Part shown: positions 1 through 4,692 of the stretch, one piece after another
Layout of the letters: the number at the start of each line of letters is the position of its first letter
How positions within the stretch are numbered: the stretch's first letter is position 1
DNA from: Iamia sp052038315
Lineage (GTDB): Bacteria > Actinomycetota > Acidimicrobiia > Acidimicrobiales > Iamiaceae
Direction: 5' to 3'
DNA length: 5,576 nt
NCBI GenBank assembly: GCA_052038315.1
Contig: JBQGCF010000279.1
Span: 1 to 5,576, forward strand
Program-made: the position numbers and the translations under genes
Notes under the pieces: generated by a model
The model's input: only the letters and a program-made list of their open reading frames with translations
What the model was told of the DNA's origin: nothing
The model's database searches: none

Positions 1-299
1 CCGGCCGCGCTCCGGCCGCCGACCCCCGCTCCGGCGCCGGCCGTGGCCGCCGCGCCCCCGCCGGACCCGACCGCAGCCCCGGCCGTGGCGCCAGCGGTGA
101 CCCTCGCCGTCGCGCCGGTGGCGATGCCCGGCGTCGTGCCGGCGGTGATGCCCGGCGTGGTGCCGGCGATGGCGCCCGTCCTGGGTCCGGCCCGGCCGCC
201 CGGCGTGGTGCCGGCGGTGATGCCCGGCGTGGCGCCGGGGCTCCCGGCCGGCGTGAGGGCGGGGGGACGGGGCGACGACGGGGGGAGCGACCGGCGGCG
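1..299 (+). other. Pro/Ala/Val-rich low-complexity coding stretch (frame switches before the CdsA-like domain)
   Basis: Two plus-strand frames stay open to the window edge. The frame starting at base 1 reads a Pro/Ala/Val-rich peptide and stops at 325-327. The frame starting at base 3 reads a Gly/Arg/Ala-rich peptide and runs without a stop into the membrane protein. By my count only 4 of the first 80 codons in the base-1 frame end in A or T, against about two dozen in the base-3 frame, so codon composition favours the base-1 frame up to roughly 260-290. From about 300 the base-3 frame takes over, with a similar Pro/Ala-rich composition. Either this is the disordered N-terminus of the downstream protein, with one base missing in a G run (261-266 or 280-285), or it is the end of a separate upstream gene overlapping the next start by 28 bases. 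The true 5' end lies outside the window. Confidence 0.5.
121..240 (+). repeat. Degenerate 24-bp tandem repeats encoding an 8-residue Pro/Val unit
   Basis: Units of 24 bp at 121-144, 145-168, 193-216 and 217-240 encode AMPGVVPA, VMPGVVPA, RPPGVVPA and VMPGVAPG in the base-1 frame. A diverged segment (169-192) separates the two pairs. A 25-bp stretch at 136-160 recurs exactly at 208-232. The period is a multiple of three, so copy-number change would keep the frame, as expected for an expanding disordered linker. Confidence 0.7.
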
Positions 300-1367
300 G
301 TGCCGCTCGACGGGGTGCCGGCGCTGACGCCGACGCCGGTCGACGGGGCCGCCCCCCGGCCCGACCTGGCCAAGCGCCGCGTCGGCGGTGCGACCCCGCC
401 ACCGCTGGCCCCCGGGGTGCTGACCCGCACCGCCGCCCCCACCGGCGCACCGATCGAGCGGGCGGCCGACGGCGAGACCGCCACCGGCAAGGCCGCGACC
501 CGGCTGACCCGCATGCGGTCGGTGGGCGTGCCCGTCACCGGGGCGGTCACGATCCGGGGCAAGGAGCGAAAGGTCAGCGGCGTCCGCGAGCGGCGGACGG
601 CGATCGGCCGGCGCTACGGCGTCGTCTACGACACCGACGGCCCCAAGGTCACCCTCGGCCTCCTCTGGTTCGTGGCCGTGCTCGGCGCCGTGGTCGTCGG
701 CTGGTGGCTGCTCACCTTCCTCTTCGGGATCGCCGCCGGCTGGGCCGCCATGGAGGCCGCCGACCGCTGGCGCGAGCGGGGCGTCGCCGCCGATCCGTGG
801 GTCGCCGCCGTCGGCGCCGGGGCGGTGGCCGCGGCGGGCGCCGCCGGGGCCGGCTTCGTCGGGGTCGCCATCCTGCTCGTCGTCCTGGCGTCGGTCGCCC
901 GGATGGGCTTCAGCGCCATGGGCCGGGACCACGTCCTGTCGGCCGCCGGCAACACGGTCGGGTGCGCCGTCCCGTTCGGCCTGGCCGCGGCGTCGGTGAT
1001 CCTGACCAACGACCTGGAGATCGGCGCCGTGGTCGCCCTCCTCCTGTTCGTCTTCGCCTACGACGCCGGGGACTTCCTGATCGGGTCGGGCTCGTCGAAC
1101 AGCGTCGAGGGACCGCTGACCGGCATCGTCACCATCGGTGTGGTCGCCATGGCCGTCGCCGTGCTGGGGACACCGCCGTTCGAGGGCATCCCGACCTACA
1201 CCTTCGCCGCCTTCGCCGCCGTGCTGTGCCCGCTGGGCCAGGCCGCGGCGTCGGCGATCCTCCCCGCCAACGACGCCCGGGCCCCGTCGGTCCGCCGGCT
1301 CGACTCGTTCCTCCTGCTGGCGCCCATCTGGGTCTGGAGCGTCGGCGTCTTCATGAACAGCCGATAG
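300..1367 (+). CDS. Divergent CdsA-like (phosphatidate cytidylyltransferase family) integral membrane protein
   Basis: This start is the GTG at 300 (355 aa); the frame is open further upstream, so the protein may be longer. Residues 1-115 are Pro/Ala- then Arg-rich and probably cytoplasmic and disordered. From residue 117 there are about eight hydrophobic segments: roughly 118-149 (probably two), 167-183, 184-200, 221-236, 240-256, 273-291, 299-320 and 336-351. CdsA makes CDP-diacylglycerol from CTP and phosphatidate in the inner membrane. CdsA-like landmarks in order are YDAGDF (254-259), EGPLTG (270-275), and a C-terminal RRLDS followed by a helix with AP (332-342). The usual signature between them (KR, KD, PxHGG, DRxD) is largely missing: DRxD reads RRLD, and no HGG is present. 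The fold assignment is therefore moderate and catalytic activity doubtful. It could be a non-catalytic relative or an unrelated membrane protein. A weak GGGGAG lies 12 nt before the GTG. The next gene starts 19 nt after its stop. Confidence 0.55.
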   Translation: MPLDGVPALTPTPVDGAAPRPDLAKRRVGGATPPPLAPGVLTRTAAPTGAPIERAADGETATGKAATRLTRMRSVGVPVTGAVTIRGKERKVSGVRERRTAIGRRYGVVYDTDGPKVTLGLLWFVAVLGAVVVGWWLLTFLFGIAAGWAAMEAADRWRERGVAADPWVAAVGAGAVAAAGAAGAGFVGVAILLVVLASVARMGFSAMGRDHVLSAAGNTVGCAVPFGLAAASVILTNDLEIGAVVALLLFVFAYDAGDFLIGSGSSNSVEGPLTGIVTIGVVAMAVAVLGTPPFEGIPTYTFAAFAAVLCPLGQAAASAILPANDARAPSVRRLDSFLLLAPIWVWSVGVFMNSR

Positions 1368-1373
1368 CTGCCG

Positions 1374-1379
1374 TAGCCT
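1374..1379 (+). promoter_or_regulatory. Putative -10 element (TAGCCT) for a leaderless XRE transcript
   Basis: TAGCCT fits the actinobacterial TAnnnT -10 pattern and ends exactly 7 nt before the ATG at 1387. That spacing would put the transcription start at the start codon. No Shine-Dalgarno sequence lies upstream of that ATG, which agrees with a leaderless mRNA. No clear -35 is visible. The element sits just after the stop of the preceding gene. Confidence 0.45.
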
Positions 1380-1386
1380 GGCCGCC

Positions 1387-1833
1387 ATGTCCGAGCTCGA
1401 GGAGAGGTGGCGGGACCTCGGTGAGTTCATCCGGGAGCAGCGGCACATCGGGCACCTCTCGCTGCGCAAGCTGTCCGAGATGGCCGGGGTGTCGAACCCG
1501 TACCTGAGCCAGATCGAGCGGGGCCTGCGCAAGCCGTCGGCCGAGATCCTCCAGCAGATCGCCCGGGCCCTCGAGATCAGCTCCGAGACGCTCTACATCC
1601 GGGCCGGGATCCTGGAGGAGCGGCCCGACGGGGTCGACCTCGTCACCGAGATCCGTCGTGACCCGTACCTGGGCGAGGACCAGAAGCGGACGCTGATCCA
1701 GATCTACGAGTCGGTCCGCGCCGCGTCCCCCGTCCCGGCGGCGGTCGTCGAGGCCGAGTCCGAGGCCGGGCCCGAGCCGGACCCCGACGACGAGGAGCTG
1801 GCCGCGGAATCGGACGCAGCGGCCGCCGGTTGA
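1387..1833 (+). CDS. XRE-family helix-turn-helix transcriptional regulator (Rv0474-like)
   Basis: A 148-aa DNA-binding regulator. Residues 11-65 form a classic XRE/Cro-CI domain: LGEFIREQR, then SLRKLSEMAG as the first HTH helix, SNPYLSQIERG as the recognition helix, and a KPSAEILQQIARAL helix. The following LYIRAGILE (69-77) and the QKRTLIQIYES helix (99-109) match, as I recall, the small mycobacterial regulator Rv0474, encoded near hbhA. The tail, about 115-148, is Ala/Glu/Asp-rich and probably disordered. There is no cysteine, so direct thiol-based redox sensing is unlikely. The ATG at 1387 is preferred because the HTH domain begins soon after it and TAGCCT lies 7 nt upstream. The stop TGA overlaps the TTG start of mshA, so the two genes are probably cotranscribed. 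The family call is firm; the target genes are unknown. Confidence 0.88.
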   Translation: MSELEERWRDLGEFIREQRHIGHLSLRKLSEMAGVSNPYLSQIERGLRKPSAEILQQIARALEISSETLYIRAGILEERPDGVDLVTEIRRDPYLGEDQKRTLIQIYESVRAASPVPAAVVEAESEAGPEPDPDDEELAAESDAAAAG

Positions 1834-3065
1834 CGCGCCCCGTGGCCCGGGTCGCCCTCCTCAGCCTGCACACCTCCCCGCTGGCCCAGCCGGGGCGCGG
1901 TGACAGCGGCGGCATGAACGTCTACGTGCGGGAGCTGGCCGCCGGGCTGGCCCACGCCGGGCACCGCTGCGACGTCTACGTCCGCACCTTCGCCGACGAC
2001 CTGCCGGCCCGGGTGGCGGTCGAGCCCGGCGTCGTCGTCCACCACGTCGCCGCCGGTCCGCCCGACCTGGCCAAGGAGGACCTGCCCGGCGTCATCGACG
2101 AGTGGGCCGATGCGGTGGCCGAGGCGATCGTCGCCGGCGGCGGGGTCGACGTCGTCCACGCCAACTACTGGCTCTCGGGCGTGGCCGGGCACCGGATCAA
2201 GCACGCCCTCGACGTGCCGCTCGTGTCGACGTTCCACACCCTCGCCCGGGTGAAGACGCTCGCCGGCGACCCCGAGCCCGAGGCCCGGGCCCTGGCCGAG
2301 GAGGCGGTGATGGCCTGCTCGGACGCCGTCCTCGCCAGCTGCCCGGCCGAGGCCAGCCAGCTGGCCGACCTCTACGACGTCCCCCGGTCCCGGATCGCCC
2401 TGGTGCCGCCGGGTGTCGAGCACGCCCTCTTCTCGCCCGGTCCCCGGGCCGCGGCCCGCGACGCCGCCGGTCTGGCCGACGTCGGTTCGGCACCGGTCGT
2501 GCTGTTCGTCGGGCGGTTCCAGCGGCTGAAGGGTCTCGACGTGGTCGTCGAGGCGCTCGACCGGCTGTGGGCCCGGGACGCCGTGCTCGTCGCCTGCGGT
2601 GGCCCCAGCGGGACCGACGGCGCGGCCACCGTCGCCGGCGTCCGGGCCTTCGTGGCCGAGCACGGGCTCGACGACCGGGTGCGGGTCGTCGCCCCCCGGC
2701 CCCACCACCAGCTCTCGTCGCTCTACCGGGCCGCCGACGTGGTGGCCGTGCCCAGCCGGTCGGAGTCCTTCGGGCTGGGCGCCCGGGAGGCGGCGGCGTG
2801 CGGCCGGCCCGTCGTCGCCGCCGACGTCGGTGGCCTCTCGACCCTGGTCGACCACCGCCGCACCGGCCTCCTCGTCGGCACCCGCGACCCCGGGGCCTGG
2901 GCCAGCGCCCTCGACTCGGTGCTCTGCCTCCCCGAGCGGGCCGAGCGCATGGGCCGGGCCGCCGCCGCCCTCGCCGCCGGCTACGGCTGGCCCACCGCGG
3001 CCCGCTCCCTCGCCGGCGTCTACGCCGACGTCCTCGCCACCGACCCCGTCGACTGCGCCGCGTAG
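1830..3065 (+). CDS. mshA: D-inositol-3-phosphate glycosyltransferase MshA (mycothiol biosynthesis)
   Basis: A GT-B glycosyltransferase of family GT4. MshA joins GlcNAc from UDP-GlcNAc to 1-L-myo-inositol-1-phosphate, the first committed step of mycothiol synthesis in the cytoplasm. The 411 aa show the MshA hallmarks HTSPLAQPG (14-22), GGMNVYV (27-33), NYWLSG (112-117) and FHTLARVK (135-142). They also carry the donor-site motifs FVGRFQRLKG (226-235, with R229 and K234) and the EX7E pair E312/E320 within SESFGLGARE. K82, Y113, T134 and R153 align with the residues that bind inositol phosphate in Corynebacterium MshA, which separates this from other GT4 enzymes. The TTG at 1830 overlaps the regulator's stop (TTGA), suggesting coupled translation. 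A GTG at 1842 (407 aa) is a credible alternative start; neither has a good ribosome binding site. The following YbjN gene repeats the mycobacterial Rv0486-Rv0487 order. Confidence 0.87.
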   Translation: MTRPVARVALLSLHTSPLAQPGRGDSGGMNVYVRELAAGLAHAGHRCDVYVRTFADDLPARVAVEPGVVVHHVAAGPPDLAKEDLPGVIDEWADAVAEAIVAGGGVDVVHANYWLSGVAGHRIKHALDVPLVSTFHTLARVKTLAGDPEPEARALAEEAVMACSDAVLASCPAEASQLADLYDVPRSRIALVPPGVEHALFSPGPRAAARDAAGLADVGSAPVVLFVGRFQRLKGLDVVVEALDRLWARDAVLVACGGPSGTDGAATVAGVRAFVAEHGLDDRVRVVAPRPHHQLSSLYRAADVVAVPSRSESFGLGAREAAACGRPVVAADVGGLSTLVDHRRTGLLVGTRDPGAWASALDSVLCLPERAERMGRAAAALAAGYGWPTAARSLAGVYADVLATDPVDCAA

Positions 3066-3081
3066 CGGGACGCCGCCCTCG

Positions 3082-3134
3082 CCGAAATTGCGACCCTGAG
3101 CGGGCGAGGCGCCCGCTCAGGGTCGCAATTTCGG
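3082..3134 (+). terminator. Perfect 25-bp inverted repeat with 3-nt loop after mshA
   Basis: The arms at 3082-3106 and 3110-3134 pair at all 25 positions around the loop AGG. It begins 16 nt after the mshA stop, so a terminator role is natural. There is no T-run after it; the only T-rich part is AATTT inside the right arm. The stem is GC-rich near the loop and AT-rich (GAAATTG/CAATTTC) near the base. It ends 9 nt before the putative -10 of the YbjN gene, so it could also act as an operator, or be a REP-like dispersed palindrome. Confidence 0.6.
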
Positions 3135-3143
3135 GGGGATGTC

Positions 3144-3149
3144 TAGGGT
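3144..3149 (+). promoter_or_regulatory. Putative -10 element (TAGGGT) for a leaderless YbjN-gene transcript
   Basis: TAGGGT fits TAnnnT and ends 7 nt before the ATG at 3157, the same geometry as at the XRE gene. A -35 box at normal spacing would fall inside the right arm of the upstream palindrome (about 3121-3126), but that hexamer (GGTCGC) is not a good consensus match. This element supports ATG 3157 over the in-frame ATG at 3139, which would lie upstream of the transcription start. Confidence 0.45.
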
Positions 3150-3156
3150 CGGGGGG

Positions 3157-3627
3157 ATGAGCGCCCCTGCTTCGCCGGCCGACCTCGACGATCTCGCCCA
3201 GCGGATCGACGGGTGGCTGGAGGAGCTGAGGGCGGAGAACCCGCTGATCGAGGCGATCGACCGGGACGACACCGGTGAGCGGCGGTGGTTCGTCCGCCTG
3301 GCGGGGGAGGAGCGGGACCACACGACGGTCTGGCTGCACCTGCGCCAGCGCATGCTCCACCACGAGTCCTACGTGCTGCCCACGCCCGTCGACGACCCGG
3401 CCGGCTTCTACGAGCACCTGCTGCGCCGCAACCTCCACCTCCGTGGCGTGGCCTTCGCCATCGGGGACGAGGACGCCAACTACCTGATCGGCGAGATCCC
3501 CCACGCCGGCCTCGGGCGGGACGACATCGATCGCATCCTCGCCCTCCACCACGAGGCCGTCGAGCGCTGCTTCCGGCCCGCCCTCCGTCTCGGCTTCGGC
3601 TCGCTTCTCGATGACAAGAAGCCCTGA
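3157..3627 (+). CDS. YbjN-domain protein (Rv0487-like)
   Basis: A 156-aa soluble protein without a signal peptide or membrane segment. YbjN-domain proteins have a fold like type III secretion chaperones; their molecular role is not settled. Residues 8-29 form a predicted amphipathic helix. The core reads WFVRLAGE (44-51), HTTVWL (55-60), ESYVLPTP (70-77), FYEHLLRRN (84-92), LRGVAFAI (95-102) and YLIGEIP (109-115), then a C-terminal helix with ERCFRPALRLGFGSL. These match what I recall of mycobacterial Rv0487, which directly follows mshA, and the same order occurs here. ATG 3157 was chosen because TAGGGT lies 7 nt upstream; an in-frame ATG at 3139 would add six residues. A G run (3151-3156) abuts the ATG, too close to be a normal ribosome binding site. 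The link to mycothiol metabolism rests on gene order only. Confidence 0.82.
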   Translation: MSAPASPADLDDLAQRIDGWLEELRAENPLIEAIDRDDTGERRWFVRLAGEERDHTTVWLHLRQRMLHHESYVLPTPVDDPAGFYEHLLRRNLHLRGVAFAIGDEDANYLIGEIPHAGLGRDDIDRILALHHEAVERCFRPALRLGFGSLLDDKKP

Positions 3628-3747
3628 GAGTGCATGAGATGACATGAGAGTGGGTAGAGCGCCGGCGGCCCCCGCACGAGGGACGGTCGTGGAGCGTTCG
3701 GGGAAGTGCGCACGCGGCCGCCCTCTGGGGTCGCCGGAGGCGTCGTG

Positions 3748-3756
3748 TGCCAGGCT
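3748..3756 (+). promoter_or_regulatory. Putative extended -10 element upstream of lipoprotein 1
   Basis: TGC followed by CAGGCT resembles an extended -10 (TGn plus a TAnnnT-like hexamer with C in place of the first T). Transcription would start near 3763, giving a leader of about 40 nt that carries the GGAGG site. The same TGCCAG core precedes the second lipoprotein gene. It is weak on its own. Confidence 0.3.
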
Positions 3757-3793
3757 GGGCACCGGACGGGGCGCTGCGGTCCCGGCGGACCCT

Positions 3794-3798
3794 GGAGG
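3794..3798 (+). promoter_or_regulatory. Shine-Dalgarno GGAGG fixing the lipoprotein 1 start
   Basis: GGAGG ends 4 nt before ATG 3803. It is the only clear Shine-Dalgarno sequence in the window. It favours 3803 over the upstream in-frame ATG at 3644, as does the signal peptide, which begins directly after 3803. Confidence 0.6.
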
Positions 3799-3802
3799 GA
3801 CG

Positions 3803-4606
3803 ATGCGAGATCGACGCGTGACGGTGACCCGAGGCCTGTGCGTGGCCGCCGCCCTGGTGCTGGCGCTGGCCGGCTGCGGGGGCGACGACGGTGACGAGGA
3901 CGCCGGCGACGGCACGACCACCACCGAGGCCGCCGAGACCACCACCACCGGGTCCGAGGACGAGGGCGACGACACCACCGAGCCCGAGGAGGAGCCCTCG
4001 ACCACCGAGGTGCCCACCACGACGGCCCCGGAGGTCGACGTCCAGGCCCTGGTCAACGGGATCGACCTCACCGTCGAGGACCTGGAGGCGCTGAGCCCGG
4101 GCTGGGCCGTCGACGACAGCGAGGACGAGGAGGACGACGAGCTCGACATCGAGTCCTGCATGGGCCCCGCCGGCGAGCTGGAGCCCCAGGCCGAGAGCGA
4201 GGGCCGCCTGTTCGTCAACGAGTCGGGCCTGCCCCAGGCCGTGGCGACGGCGACGGCGATGTTCGGCTCGGTCGAGGACGCCACCGCGTTCATGGACGCC
4301 GCCGCCTCCGACGAGTTCCTGCCCTGCGCCGACGACGTGCTGCTCGAGGGCAGCGACGGCGGCGAGCTCGAGGCCTTCCCGAGCGGCACCCGCTACGGCG
4401 ACCAGTGGATCGTCATCGGTGGCCTGGCCGAGGTCGAGGGCACCCAGGCGGCGGTCGACTTCCACCTGCTCCGCACCGGGCCCTTCATCAGCATGGTCTT
4501 CTACATCGACACCGCGGGCGGCGGGGAGGCGGCCGCCTACGTGGTCGACGGCATGGTCGACCTGCTCGACGAGCGCCACGAGGACGCGGTCGAAGAGCTG
4601 GGCTGA
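3803..4606 (+). CDS. Secreted lipoprotein, family unknown (paralogue 1)
   Basis: A 267-aa lipoprotein. The signal peptide has a basic start (MRDRRVTVTR), a hydrophobic core (about 11-21) and the lipobox LAGC, with the lipidated cysteine at 25. Residues 26-79 are an Asp/Glu/Thr-rich disordered linker that would hold the C-terminal domain away from the membrane. The folded domain, about 80-267, has GIDLTVEDL (86-94), W101, C119, a helix-rich middle, FLPCADD with C175 (172-178), VDFHLLRTG (218-226) and a C-terminal helix ending RHEDAVEELG. C119 and C175 have counterparts in the next gene and may form a disulfide. GGAGG ends 4 nt before the ATG. I do not recognise a named family. The layout recalls mycobacterial LpqN- or PknH-sensor-type extracellular domains, but that is only a guess. 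The gene is paralogous to its downstream neighbour, 86 nt away. Confidence 0.8.
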   Translation: MRDRRVTVTRGLCVAAALVLALAGCGGDDGDEDAGDGTTTTEAAETTTTGSEDEGDDTTEPEEEPSTTEVPTTTAPEVDVQALVNGIDLTVEDLEALSPGWAVDDSEDEEDDELDIESCMGPAGELEPQAESEGRLFVNESGLPQAVATATAMFGSVEDATAFMDAAASDEFLPCADDVLLEGSDGGELEAFPSGTRYGDQWIVIGGLAEVEGTQAAVDFHLLRTGPFISMVFYIDTAGGGEAAAYVVDGMVDLLDERHEDAVEELG

Positions 4607-4640
4607 GGCCGGCCTCTGACCAGCCGCGACGGGGGCGGCT
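4605..4640 (+). other. Palindrome and short hairpin between the two lipoprotein genes
   Basis: A perfect 12-bp palindrome (GAGGCCGGCCTC, 4605-4616) overlaps the stop of lipoprotein 1. It is followed by a 6-bp hairpin, AGCCGC at 4622-4627 with GCGGCT at 4635-4640 and a 7-nt loop. There is no T-run. It could be a weak or factor-dependent terminator, but short GC-only palindromes are common at this base composition. Confidence 0.25.
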
Positions 4641-4675
4641 CCCACCCGCCGGGGCTGGGCCGGCCGCACCCGCCG

Positions 4676-4684
4676 TGCCAGCAT
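4676..4684 (+). promoter_or_regulatory. Putative extended -10 element (TGC-CAGCAT) upstream of lipoprotein 2
   Basis: TGC followed by CAGCAT ends 8 nt before ATG 4693, close to the 7-nt spacing at the XRE and YbjN genes. No Shine-Dalgarno sequence precedes this ATG, so a leaderless transcript is plausible. The TGCCAG core is shared with the site upstream of lipoprotein 1. Confidence 0.35.
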
Positions 4685-4692
4685 CCCCGGCC

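Larger units (their letters stand above)
3628..3802 (+). other. Intergenic region with phased TGAGA repeats, promoter-like site and SD
   Basis: This gap separates the YbjN gene from the first lipoprotein gene. Near its start the pentamer TGAGA occurs at 3625, 3635 and 3645, exactly 10 bp apart, in a stretch less GC-rich than its surroundings. An 8-bp palindrome GTGCGCAC lies at 3706-3713. A TGC-CAGGCT extended -10-like site (3748-3756) and a GGAGG Shine-Dalgarno (3794-3798) follow. The lipoprotein frame stays open back to 3644, but nothing there looks like protein sequence worth extending into. I see no T-tailed terminator. Confidence 0.45.

Noticed and set aside
704..1507. Alternative plus-strand frame across the membrane protein and XRE gene
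   Set aside because: It is Arg/Gly-rich, overlaps two better genes, and has no domain features.
1704..2855. Minus-strand open frame of 383 codons opposite mshA
   Set aside because: The mshA strand carries a complete set of family motifs, while this translation has none.
3139..3156. ATG 3139 as the YbjN start
   Set aside because: It lies upstream of the inferred transcription start and adds only six residues. It cannot be fully excluded.
3644..3802. Upstream extension of lipoprotein 1 from ATG 3644
   Set aside because: It would bury the signal peptide 53 residues inside the protein. ATG 3803 has GGAGG at proper spacing and starts a standard lipoprotein signal.
2197..4389. Very long minus-strand open frame (730 codons)
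   Set aside because: It runs antisense across mshA, the YbjN gene and lipoprotein 1, all with recognisable protein features. Its translation is low-complexity Arg/Gly/Pro/Ser, as expected for a shadow frame in high-GC DNA.
3143..4684. Minus-strand open frame of 513 codons over the YbjN and lipoprotein 1 genes
   Set aside because: Antisense shadow with runs of Gly/Leu/Val and Arg and no recognisable domain.
4405..4692. Upstream extension of lipoprotein 2
   Set aside because: It overlaps the coding sequence of lipoprotein 1 and would place the signal peptide internally; the added residues are Arg/Gly-rich shadow sequence.
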